Shown in pieces: positions 25,906-33,204 of a stretch of DNA of 64,000 bases; positions within the stretch are counted from its first letter, which is position 1, and each line of letters opens with the position of its first letter. The stretch is from CAYVUB01 sp964454675 (lineage in GTDB: Bacteria; Bacteroidota; Bacteroidia; Flavobacteriales; Flavobacteriaceae): NCBI GenBank assembly GCA_964454675.1, contig CAYVUB010000007.1, positions 1-64,000 of the forward strand, written 5' to 3'. A model generated the notes under the pieces. The model made no database searches. It was not told the DNA's origin and saw only the letters and a list, made by a program, of their open reading frames with translations. A program made the translations under genes and the position numbers.

Positions 25906-28053
25906 TTAGGATAAATAATATTCCATTAATTTGCTTACCTCTTTTTCTTTTCTTTTTTCTGCTCTATCTTTAGTCCATTCTTCAGGTATAAATTTTTCAT
26001 TTCTAAAATTTTTAACTATTTGAAATTGAGACTGTGTATAATATTCATCTTTTTTATGATTGTAATTTTTTATTTTTCTGTTTAATGATTCTTCCAAGAT
26101 TATTAAATTTCCAATTGAATTTAGTTCAGAGCCCCAAACTTCACGAACTTTTTGATAATCATTTTGGTCTTTAAAAGATTGAATATGTTCTATGTCTATT
26201 TTTGTATTAAAAATAAGTTTTTTCAACTCTGAATTATCCTTATCTTCAAGCATTGCAGAAGTTCGGCAAATAATATATTTCCATTTATGATTACCTGCTA
26301 TTTCCCTACTCAATATTGTTTTTAAAATTTCTTTATTTACAACTATATTTTTTATCACGTATTCACAAGAATGTTTGTTAAGCATTTCTGCATTTACTTT
26401 CCACAAAACATTATGAGCCTCATTAACAACTTTTTGAAACCTGACAGATTGGAAATTTACATATTTACTTAGCTTACTGATAAACAGATTTCTAATCCCG
26501 TTAAAATTCTCTTCATTACTGTATTGTATATAAAATATAAGTATCCATTTCCAATATCTGCCATATCTTGACTTACTAATTAAGGTGTATTCACAATCCA
26601 AAATGGGAAGAAAATCAACTCTGTCTTTTTCAAATTGCTTTCGGACATTTATGATTTTCTCTATTTTTTCTAATGAAAGAATAAATTCTTTTGGTAAATC
26701 AAAATTCTGGTGTTTATTGATATTTAAGACAACATCAAAAAGCCTTTCAAAAAAAGTGTTTACATTAAGAGAATACAAAGCATTGGATAATTGATGTTTA
26801 CCTATTAAATAGATTTGATAGACACTTAGGATTTCTTCCATACTTGTCGTTGGTTTCTCCTTATTTATCAAATCAACTTCCTCGTACAATTTATTGATTT
26901 CTTCAAAAATCTTATCGTCTTTATTTTGAATGTCCTTTAAATATTCAAACATCCTTATTTTAAATACGTCTGTTCCTTTTAAGTCTAAGCCTGTAGTATT
27001 TATGGTGTCAAAAATTTGTAGTGTTTTAGATAAACCGGCTTTTGTTTCTATAACCACAAAATATAAATTTTCAAATATATGCCCGAAAAGAAAATCTTCT
27101 ATACTAAATGTGTTTTTTCCATCTTGAGGAAAAGATTCGTTTAAAAAATCTTCAAACAAACTATATATATAATAGGCATTCTGAACATATTTATTAGTGG
27201 TGTCTTCCTTTAAACTGTCTAAGTTTTGAATTTGTAAGAATTCGGATAAATATGTGTTTTGAGTGAAATTATTAACGTGTGTTTCCAGCCAATCAAGTCT
27301 TATATTTTGAAGCTGTTCATATTCAGAAAATTTCAATTTTAATACTTTTAAAAATGTTAGGATTGTGCTTAGCCTTTGCTGACCATCTATTACATCTTGT
27401 TCAAATTTATAACCATCTCTATCATAATATTTTTTGATAGAAAACTGCATATTGCCAAAGAAAATAGGCTCTTTTGTAATGTTCCCATTTTCATCACAAT
27501 AAGAAGTGGTAATATCTTTCAGAAACTTTTCTATGTTTGATTTTTCCCACGAATATGGTCTTTGATAGATTGGAATTTTGTATTTTACTACACCATTCAA
27601 AAAGTTGTTTTCTCCTTCTTTCCCCTGAATTTTGTATGTTTTTGCTTCTATGGAAAAATTTTTATTCTCATTGTCGTAATAAGACTTTAGCTTTTCCGAT
27701 TGCTGAAGTTGTCTGTGAAATGTTCCCATTTTACACCTCACATAATCCTTTTGGTCTAAATCAACGGTATGAACTTTTATCCCGACAACCCAATCTTCAT
27801 AGTGAAATTGGTACTTATCATTATCACTTATTGTAAAATCTGTTATCTTTTTAGGCAATTCTCTCACTTTTGATATTGCAACTATCTTTAATCCGTCTGA
27901 AATAGCGATATAGTCATCTACTTTGACATTTTTCAGAATTGCTTCTGTATCTTTTCCTGCAAAAACAATTTGATATTTTCTAAAAATATCCAAAACTGAT
28001 TTATCGGCACTTCCGTGAGAACTCCAGCGAGAACCTATTTTCCAAATACTCAT
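25906..28053 (-). CDS. DUF262/DUF1524 protein with N-terminal PUA/EVE-like domain, probable type IV restriction enzyme
   Basis: A 715-residue protein. Residues 1-130 (WKIGSRWSSHG, then IVFAGKD and VDDYIAISDG) look like a PUA/EVE/ASCH-type fold, a class that often reads modified bases. DUF262 follows from about 150: IPIYQRPYSW, FFGNMQF and the nucleotide-related VIDGQQRLSTI. The C-terminus (about 600-690) matches DUF1524, an HNH-type nuclease: DIEHIQ, then SIGNLIILEESLNRKIKNY. DUF262 plus DUF1524 is the layout of GmrSD-like enzymes that cut modified phage DNA. It has its own -7 box (28081-28088), without the island motif. Base specificity is not readable. Confidence 0.82.
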   Translation of the reverse strand: MSIWKIGSRWSSHGSADKSVLDIFRKYQIVFAGKDTEAILKNVKVDDYIAISDGLKIVAISKVRELPKKITDFTISDNDKYQFHYEDWVVGIKVHTVDLDQKDYVRCKMGTFHRQLQQSEKLKSYYDNENKNFSIEAKTYKIQGKEGENNFLNGVVKYKIPIYQRPYSWEKSNIEKFLKDITTSYCDENGNITKEPIFFGNMQFSIKKYYDRDGYKFEQDVIDGQQRLSTILTFLKVLKLKFSEYEQLQNIRLDWLETHVNNFTQNTYLSEFLQIQNLDSLKEDTTNKYVQNAYYIYSLFEDFLNESFPQDGKNTFSIEDFLFGHIFENLYFVVIETKAGLSKTLQIFDTINTTGLDLKGTDVFKIRMFEYLKDIQNKDDKIFEEINKLYEEVDLINKEKPTTSMEEILSVYQIYLIGKHQLSNALYSLNVNTFFERLFDVVLNINKHQNFDLPKEFILSLEKIEKIINVRKQFEKDRVDFLPILDCEYTLISKSRYGRYWKWILIFYIQYSNEENFNGIRNLFISKLSKYVNFQSVRFQKVVNEAHNVLWKVNAEMLNKHSCEYVIKNIVVNKEILKTILSREIAGNHKWKYIICRTSAMLEDKDNSELKKLIFNTKIDIEHIQSFKDQNDYQKVREVWGSELNSIGNLIILEESLNRKIKNYNHKKDEYYTQSQFQIVKNFRNEKFIPEEWTKDRAEKRKEKEVSKLMEYYLS

Positions 28054-28080
28054 AATCCAACTTTATTATCTTATATCCTA

Positions 28081-28088
28081 CAAATATA
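28081..28088 (-). promoter_or_regulatory. -7 box of the DUF262 operon
   Basis: TATATTTG on the minus strand, 28 bp before the ATG. The 24-bp island motif is absent at the corresponding position. Confidence 0.55.
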
Positions 28089-28093
28089 ATTCA

Positions 28094-28567
28094 TTATCCC
28101 TTAAAACTCCCCATAAACAGCCTTGCACAAGCCTCTGCATCGCTTAACGCATCGTGGTGATTCAGAGGAATGTTGTATTGTTTACAGAGCAGGTTCAGGC
28201 GTTTTTTGAAAATCTTGAACGTATCGTGTTTGGTATAGTCGGGTTGTGGTAAACCGTAATGTTTTAATACATTTCTCAAACATACAAAATCAAAGCTATT
28301 TCCATTGTGAGCCACTACGTTTTGTCCCGAAATAAAGGGTTCTATTTCGTTCCAAATTCGGTTAAAGGTTGGTGCGTTTTGTGTTTTTTCGGGTGTGATT
28401 CCGTGAATTTCGGTAAATTGTTTCCAATAATAATTGTCAGGTGGCTGTACCAAAAGGTTTTTCTTTTGGGTTATGATTCCGTTTTCCACACGAACCAAAC
28501 CAACCTGACAAATACTGAAACGATAACCGTTGGCAGTTTCAAAATCAATGGCTGTAAATGTGTGCAT
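28094..28567 (-). CDS. DEDDh 3'-5' exonuclease (DnaQ-like)
   Basis: A 157-residue exonuclease domain. Visible motifs are Exo I FTAIDFETA (D and E metal ligands), Exo II around VVAHNGNSFDFVCL, and Exo III HHDALSDAEACARLF with the catalytic histidine. It resembles the proofreading epsilon subunit but stands alone in the island. Possible roles are RNA or DNA trimming in repair or defence. It follows the 178-residue gene by 26 bp on the same strand. Confidence 0.9.
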   Translation of the reverse strand: MHTFTAIDFETANGYRFSICQVGLVRVENGIITQKKNLLVQPPDNYYWKQFTEIHGITPEKTQNAPTFNRIWNEIEPFISGQNVVAHNGNSFDFVCLRNVLKHYGLPQPDYTKHDTFKIFKKRLNLLCKQYNIPLNHHDALSDAEACARLFMGSFKG

Positions 28568-28593
28568 TGTTATTTTGCTTTTTTTAATCTTTC

Positions 28594-29130
28594 TTACAAT
28601 GAATCGTGATAATTTATCAGGGAATATTCTAATTTTAAATCAATCCAGACATTGTAAATTTTGAGAACATTCTCAAAAGATATGATGTGTTTATTCATTA
28701 TTGCATTCATTCCACGGCAAAAATGCAATCCGTAAAAAGGGTGTTCTTTCTGATTTTTATAAAAGTTATGATTTGTGTGAAAGATTCCGTCATTACTATA
28801 CAGCTTGTCTAAATCCATTATCTCAACTCTGCTTTCTTCTTCCTCATCTTCTCTTGTTCTGAACAAAAAAGAAAGTCGGGTTTTGTTTACACAAAAATCA
28901 CTTTGGGTCATTTCGTCTTCACTTTCTTCATCAACGACAAAACGAATCATCAACTTTTCGTAAATATTGATTTCGGTTACTTCAATTTCTTTTTTTTCAA
29001 GAAGTTCAAACTGCTTGTCCAATAATTTGAAATAAACTTCCCGAGCTTTGATTTCCTTTTTACTCACAAACTCGCTCAACTCTTTTATATGTTCGATTTG
29101 TTCGGGTGTGATGCCTTTCGGGATTTTCAT
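28594..29130 (-). CDS. Unrecognised 178-residue acidic protein
   Basis: A soluble protein with a helical, charged N-terminus (about 1-65) and an acidic centre (DEESEDEM, EDEEEESRVEIMDLDKL). The C-terminal third has conserved-looking aromatics (HNFYKNQKEHPFYGLHFCRG). No family recognised. It sits between the DUF6140-like gene and the exonuclease. A strong hairpin lies just upstream, so expression may depend on read-through. Confidence 0.6.
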   Translation of the reverse strand: MKIPKGITPEQIEHIKELSEFVSKKEIKAREVYFKLLDKQFELLEKKEIEVTEINIYEKLMIRFVVDEESEDEMTQSDFCVNKTRLSFLFRTREDEEEESRVEIMDLDKLYSNDGIFHTNHNFYKNQKEHPFYGLHFCRGMNAIMNKHIISFENVLKIYNVWIDLKLEYSLINYHDSL

Positions 29131-29144
29131 TTTTTTGGACTTTA

Positions 29145-29180
29145 AAACCTCACAGGTTTGTCAAGAAACCTGTGAGGTTT
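29145..29180. terminator. Perfect 15-bp hairpin between island genes
   Basis: AAACCTCACAGGTTT (29145-29159) pairs perfectly with AAACCTGTGAGGTTT (29166-29180) around a 6-nt loop. T-rich sequence follows on both strands. It separates the DUF6140-like gene from the 178-residue gene and may terminate or attenuate. Confidence 0.65.
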
Positions 29181-29184
29181 GGTT

Positions 29185-29385
29185 TTAATTTAACTTCTCG
29201 ATAATAAAATTTGAGGGACTGCAATTTCCCGCACCAATATCCGTATTGTATTTATCGCTTAGCGCTTCTGCAATATGCTTTGCATTTGGTTTGCCTGCTG
29301 TGTTGGTAATCAGGATTTCTGCCGTCATTCCTGCTGTTACTTTTCCGTTTCTTTTTTTAGCGGTTACTTTCCATAAATGTGCCAT
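29185..29385 (-). CDS. Small protein, possibly DUF6140-like
   Basis: A 66-residue protein, HLWKVTAKKRNGKVTAGMTA at the N-terminus, with one probable beta-sheet and a helix (NAKHIAEALSDKY). The opening resembles small DUF6140-type proteins of Bacteroidetes, but I am not certain of the match. It starts 26 bp after a 44-codon ORF and both appear to be driven from the motif-bearing promoter at 29563-29599. Confidence 0.55.
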   Translation of the reverse strand: MAHLWKVTAKKRNGKVTAGMTAEILITNTAGKPNAKHIAEALSDKYNTDIGAGNCSPSNFIIEKLN

Positions 29386-29411
29386 AATAATATAGTTTTA
29401 AAAGTTAAAAA

Positions 29412-29546
29412 TCATTTGTTGTTTTCTTCCACAAAAGCCATTAGCTTTTTGTTCCATTTCTTAAAGAAGTTTTTTCGTTTTTTGCTTTTGAGCATTTTGG
29501 GTTTCTTTGTCTTTTCAACCAAAATCGTGATTTGTATGTTTTTCAT
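29412..29546 (-). CDS. 44-residue basic small protein
   Basis: ATG at 29546, stop at 29412-29414. The product is very basic (for example KPKMLKSKKRKNFFKKWNKK). It has an AAGAAG purine run 2 bp before the ATG. A perfect -7 box TAGTTTTG (29570-29563) with the island motif lies just upstream, and the DUF6140-like gene follows 26 bp later. The correct promoter and spacing make it a credible gene; function is unknown, perhaps nucleic-acid binding. Confidence 0.5.
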   Translation of the reverse strand: MKNIQITILVEKTKKPKMLKSKKRKNFFKKWNKKLMAFVEENNK

Positions 29547-29562
29547 CTTCTTATTTTTTTGA

Positions 29563-29599
29563 CAAAACTAAACCTCGAACACGTCAAACCGCGTCGTTT
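29563..29599 (-). promoter_or_regulatory. Island motif C with perfect -7 box
   Basis: The motif at 29599-29576 reads AAACGACGCGGTTTGACG and onwards. The -7 box TAGTTTTG (29570-29563) begins exactly 29 bp after its first base. It drives the 44-residue and DUF6140-like genes leftwards. Confidence 0.62.
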
Positions 29600-29611
29600 A
29601 AAAAATATTTT

Positions 29612-29648
29612 CAGCGACACCAAATGGCGTTACCCTCATCTACTTTTA
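29612..29648 (+). promoter_or_regulatory. Island motif B with -7 box, AAA ATPase promoter
   Basis: The motif at 29612-29635 begins CAGCGACACCAAATGGCG. The -7 box TACTTTTA (29641-29648, one mismatch) starts 29 bp after its first base. It is divergent from motif C and the two sites are 12 bp apart. Confidence 0.55.
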
Positions 29649-29672
29649 CCCAAAATTAAAACACAAGGCCTT

Positions 29673-30785
29673 ATGGAACTACAAGATTTACACAACAGGG
29701 TAAAAGAAAACAATCATTTTCCTTTAGAAAAAAATACTACCAAAACACCTGTCAATCAGGTTTTTATAGAGAAACACAGATCGTACATCAACGAGTTTGC
29801 TTTATATACATTCTATTTCAATTGTATCCCCAATTTGATAGAAGAAAGAAATATAAATTGTGGTAAAGCAAGAGCGTGGTTTGAGCAAAATTATGCCACT
29901 GAAATTAAGGATTTGTATTTCAGCAAGGTCAAACACCGGAAAGATAAAAAATCGGAAATTGACGATGTGTTCTACTTTTTGGATAAAGACCTGCTAGTGT
30001 ATTTTGATACCAATAATTCAAATACTGCCTTTTTGTTCCGTAAAACGGAGCTATCCAACATCGAAAAAATAATCGCAGGAATTACCAAATTCAAAACCCG
30101 TGAAAAAAAGGAGAAACCTCAAATTTCGTTATTGGTCAATACACGTCACGGACTTGATACAGAATCAATGGAAATTACCAAGCCCAAACTGAATATCAAT
30201 GACAATTATAACGACGATTTTCAGGAAATCCACCAAACCATCATCAAACGCTTGAACAAAAACAAAGACAAAGGTTTGGTGTTGTTACACGGAAAACCCG
30301 GAACGGGCAAGACTTCATACATCCGTTATTTGATTTCTTCCGTTAAGAAAAAAGTGATTTTTTTACCGCCCAATATGGCAAGTGCCATTACCAATCCCGA
30401 TTTGCTTTCGGTACTTATTGAAAACCCGAACTCTGTTTTTGTCATTGAAGATGCCGAAAATATCGTGATTGACAGAGAACGAAATGGTGCGTCTCCGGTT
30501 TCGGCATTGCTCAACCTTTCCGACGGATTGTTGTCAGACTGCCTGAATATCCAAATCGTTTGTTCGTTTAATACCGATTTGTCAAGAGTAGATTCCGCCT
30601 TGCTCCGAAAAGGAAGATTGATTGCCAAATATGAGTTTAAAGAATTGGAAACCAGTAAAGCACAACGGCTTTCGGATAATCTGGGTTTTACCGCCGAAAT
30701 TGATTCTCCGATGACCCTGACTGATATTTACAATCAGGAGGAAATGAGTTTTCAGCTTGAAAAACGGAAAGTGATCGGGTTTTAG
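29673..30785 (+). CDS. AAA-family ATPase (BCS1/CDC48-like core)
   Basis: A 370-residue protein. I take the ATG at 29673 because an earlier one (29532) lies upstream of the promoter at 29641-29648. An N-terminal region of about 170 residues has no known domain. The AAA core shows Walker A HGKPGTGKTSYI, Walker B VFVIEDAENIV, sensor-1-like CSFNTDLSRVD and arginine-finger-like LLRKGRLIAKYEF. The order matches substrate-remodelling AAA proteins. Its promoter carries the shared island motif. The target is unknown. Confidence 0.82.
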   Translation: MELQDLHNRVKENNHFPLEKNTTKTPVNQVFIEKHRSYINEFALYTFYFNCIPNLIEERNINCGKARAWFEQNYATEIKDLYFSKVKHRKDKKSEIDDVFYFLDKDLLVYFDTNNSNTAFLFRKTELSNIEKIIAGITKFKTREKKEKPQISLLVNTRHGLDTESMEITKPKLNINDNYNDDFQEIHQTIIKRLNKNKDKGLVLLHGKPGTGKTSYIRYLISSVKKKVIFLPPNMASAITNPDLLSVLIENPNSVFVIEDAENIVIDRERNGASPVSALLNLSDGLLSDCLNIQIVCSFNTDLSRVDSALLRKGRLIAKYEFKELETSKAQRLSDNLGFTAEIDSPMTLTDIYNQEEMSFQLEKRKVIGF

Positions 30786-30812
30786 TTTTCTTATTTACAA
30801 GCTGTTATTTTG

Positions 30813-30820
30813 TATCTTTG
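30813..30820 (+). promoter_or_regulatory. -7 box of the RhuM remnant
   Basis: TATCTTTG within GTTATTTTGTATCTTTG (30804-30820). The same 17-mer recurs just before purE at 32452-32468. Confidence 0.55.
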
Positions 30821-30852
30821 AAGAAGAAATATATTTATCAAATTTGGACATT

Positions 30853-31421
30853 ATGAATGATATACAAATTTATAAAACTCAAACGGGTACTGACATTCAG
30901 GTAAATTTAAATGAAGAAACCGTATGGATTACACAAAAAGATATGGCGGAGCTTTTTCAAACGACAGTTCCTAATATAAATATGCACCTTAAAAATATTT
31001 TTGATGAAAACGAATTGGATGAAATTTCAACTATTAAGGATTTCTTAATAGTTCGTAAAGAAGGTAACCGGGAGGTAAAAAGAATACAAAAATCTTATAA
31101 CCTTGATGTTGTAATCTCCGTAGGGTATCGAATAAAATCAAAAATAGCTACCCAGTTCAGAATTTGGGCAACACAACGTCTTAAAGAATACTTAGTACAG
31201 GGTTATACTATAAATCAAAAACGGTTGGATGAATTGGGCAGAATGATTAACCTGATTGAGAAATCCGGAAAATCGGAAACGGTTGACATTGCCGAAGCTA
31301 AAGGCTTACTGGATATTCTAAGCCAATATACCAAAAGTTTCGTGTTGCTGAATCAATAAGCGACCCAAATGAAAAAGAATTGATGATAAAACTGATTTGT
31401 AATTTGATTGTGAAAGATTAA
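30853..31421 (+). pseudogene. RhuM-family gene with internal deletion
   Basis: The first 168 codons match the N-terminal half of RhuM-type proteins (TVWITQKDMAELFQTTVPNI, then ATQFRIWATQRLKEYLVQGY). The frame then stops at 31357-31359. A second frame, opening at 31359 and closing at 31419-31421, encodes DPNEKELMIKLICNLIVKD, which is like the extreme C-terminus of the longer Fic-containing RhuM proteins. The central Fic-like part appears deleted with a frame change at the joint. The remaining product may still be made as a 168-residue protein. Confidence 0.65.
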
Positions 31422-31490
31422 GAAAGTGTGATTTAAGCCAATTACACTACCAGAAAACCAACTCTCTAACACTTTTCAAAATATATTTTT

Positions 31491-31527
31491 AAGCGACACA
31501 AATTGTCGCTATGACTTCTTACATTTG
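31491..31527 (+). promoter_or_regulatory. Island motif A (palindromic) with perfect -7 box, WYL gene promoter
   Basis: AGCGACA (31492-31498) and TGTCGCT (31504-31510) form 7-bp inverted arms around CAAAT. The -7 box TACATTTG (31520-31527) starts 29 bp after the first motif base at 31491, and the ATG is at 31545. This is the most symmetrical of the five copies and lies before the only transcription factor in the island, as expected for autoregulation. Confidence 0.68.
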
Positions 31528-31544
31528 TCATAAACCAAAAAATT

Positions 31545-32444
31545 ATGTCAAAATTAGAATCCAATTACCGCCAGAGCATCATCATCAAAACACTTCGTAA
31601 AAAGCCCTGTACTTTTAAGGAAATTCTCGATGTTTTGGATGATTACCGCGATTATAATTTGGGCTGTTCCATACGCACTTTTCAGCGGGATTTAAAAGAA
31701 ATTGAATCTTTGTATAAAATTGAAATTAAATGCAACCGTTCGGAAAATGCCTATGAAATAACCGATGACCAGATTGGCGAGCACGAAGAACGCCTTTTGG
31801 AAACATTTGATTTACTCAACGCGCTGAATTTCACAGAAAAACATTCCAAAAAAATGCTTTTGGAAAAGAGAAAACCACTTGGTACAGAACACCTGCACGG
31901 CTTGCTTCACGCTATTGACAACCGTTTGGAAGTTACTTTTTTGCACGAAAAATTCTGGGATACGGCTTCGGGCAAACAAAAACGCACCGTCCGGCCCATC
32001 GCTTTGAAAGAAGCGCGTTTCCGTTGGTATCTCATTGCCAAAGACACCAAAGACCAAAAAATAAAAACCTTCGGACTTGACCGGATAACACAGCTGGATA
32101 TTACTAAAAAAGGATTCGCCGAAATTACCGGTTACAATCCCGAAAAAGCGTTTCAGCATTGCTTTGGAGTCATCAATACCGAAGACAAAAAACCTGAAAA
32201 AATCGTATTGTCTTTTACACTGATGCAGGCCAATTACATCAAATCACTGCCGTTGCACCCTTCACAAAAAGTGGTTTCGGAAAATGAAAACGAGTGTATG
32301 ATAGATCTCTTTTTAAGCCCAACGTATGATTTTGTAATGGAGCTTCTTGCAATGGGAAAAGAAGTAAAAGTGGTTTCGCCAAAATCACTGCAAAAGGAAA
32401 TCTGTCAAAAATTGAGTGAGGCGATTAAAGGATATGAAGAATAA
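31545..32444 (+). CDS. WYL-domain transcriptional regulator
   Basis: A 299-residue regulator. The N-terminal winged helix (about 10-70) includes RTFQRDLKEIESLYKIEIKC. The WYL domain (about 115-210) includes KEARFRWYLIAKD and KTFGLDRITQLDI. A C-terminal extension (about 220-299) matches the WCX region. WYL proteins of this layout (for example BrxR and CapW) control phage-defence genes and respond to nucleic acid or nucleotide ligands. Motif A in its promoter and four further copies in the island suggest it regulates the island and itself. Confidence 0.88.
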   Translation: MSKLESNYRQSIIIKTLRKKPCTFKEILDVLDDYRDYNLGCSIRTFQRDLKEIESLYKIEIKCNRSENAYEITDDQIGEHEERLLETFDLLNALNFTEKHSKKMLLEKRKPLGTEHLHGLLHAIDNRLEVTFLHEKFWDTASGKQKRTVRPIALKEARFRWYLIAKDTKDQKIKTFGLDRITQLDITKKGFAEITGYNPEKAFQHCFGVINTEDKKPEKIVLSFTLMQANYIKSLPLHPSQKVVSENENECMIDLFLSPTYDFVMELLAMGKEVKVVSPKSLQKEICQKLSEAIKGYEE

Positions 32445-32460
32445 CGAAGCGGTTATTTTG

Positions 32461-32468
32461 TATCTTTG
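32461..32468 (+). promoter_or_regulatory. -7 box of purE
   Basis: TATCTTTG, 20 bp before the ATG, within the 17-mer shared with 30804-30820. Confidence 0.6.
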
Positions 32469-32488
32469 TTTAAGTTTATACATTTTTT

Positions 32489-32971
32489 ATGAGTAAAGTA
32501 GGAATCATTATGGGAAGCAAAAGCGATTTGCCGGTTATGCAAGACGCAGTTGCAATTTTAAAAGAATTTGGCATTACCGTTGAAGTCGATATTGTATCAG
32601 CACACCGCACGCCGGAAAAATTGTTTGATTACGGAAAAAATGCCCATACACGCGGATTTTCAGTCATTATTGCAGGCGCCGGCGGTGCAGCACATTTGCC
32701 CGGTATGATTGCGTCTTTGTCACCACTGCCTGTGATTGGTGTTCCGGTAAAATCGAGCAATTCTATTGATGGCTGGGATTCGGTTTTATCGATTTTACAA
32801 ATGCCGGGCGGCGTTCCGGTAGCAACCGTAGCTCTAAATGGCGCAAAAAATGCGGGTATTCTGGCAGCACAGATTATAGGAAGTCACGATACAGCGGTTT
32901 TAAATAAAATTTTAGCGTATAAAGAAGGATTAAAGGCGCAGGTAATTGAATCTTCAAAAAATATCAATTAA
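32489..32971 (+). CDS. purE: N5-CAIR mutase PurE
   Basis: A 160-residue class I PurE that converts N5-CAIR to CAIR. Motifs are GIIMGSKSDLPVMQDA at the N-terminus, SAHRTPE (substrate-binding histidine) and GAGGAAHLPGMIAS. It is separated from purK by the accessory island and has its own -7 box. Confidence 0.96.
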   Translation: MSKVGIIMGSKSDLPVMQDAVAILKEFGITVEVDIVSAHRTPEKLFDYGKNAHTRGFSVIIAGAGGAAHLPGMIASLSPLPVIGVPVKSSNSIDGWDSVLSILQMPGGVPVATVALNGAKNAGILAAQIIGSHDTAVLNKILAYKEGLKAQVIESSKNIN

Positions 32972-32972
32972 A

Positions 32973-32996
32973 AAGCCCCGACTTTCGTCAGGGCTT
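32973..32996. terminator. Hairpin after purE
   Basis: AAGCCC (32973-32978) pairs with GGGCTT (32991-32996), extended by GAC/GTC inside. The plus strand lacks a good T-run, so termination of purE is likely but weak. Confidence 0.5.
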
Positions 32997-33204
32997 AACC
33001 GCTATTAATCAATTATTTTGAGTTTATCATTGAAATATGCTCTAAATAATCGGGTACAAATGTATAACTATTTTTAATTTTATTTCTAAAAATTACGTTA
33101 AATATCATAAATATTTTCAATATAAATAACACTAAATCAATTTATTAGTAGGAAAATTCAACTATAACGTTGTAGATAAATCCAACATTTTACACACAAT
33201 TTAC

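Larger units (their letters stand above)
24145..32488. mobile_element. Accessory island between purK and purE
   Basis: About 8.3 kb with mixed strands, defence-type and hypothetical genes separate two consecutive steps of purine synthesis. Cargo includes a phosphoesterase, a DUF262/DUF1524 nuclease, an exonuclease, an AAA ATPase, a decayed RhuM gene and a WYL regulator. No integrase, transposase or clear flanking direct repeats were found. The insertion is inferred from the split of purK and purE and needs comparison with relatives. Confidence 0.55.

Noticed and set aside
28081..28117. Sixth copy of the island motif before the DUF262 gene
   Set aside because: At the fixed 29-bp distance from its -7 box the sequence has no CGAC and no TTG, so this operon is not part of the motif group.
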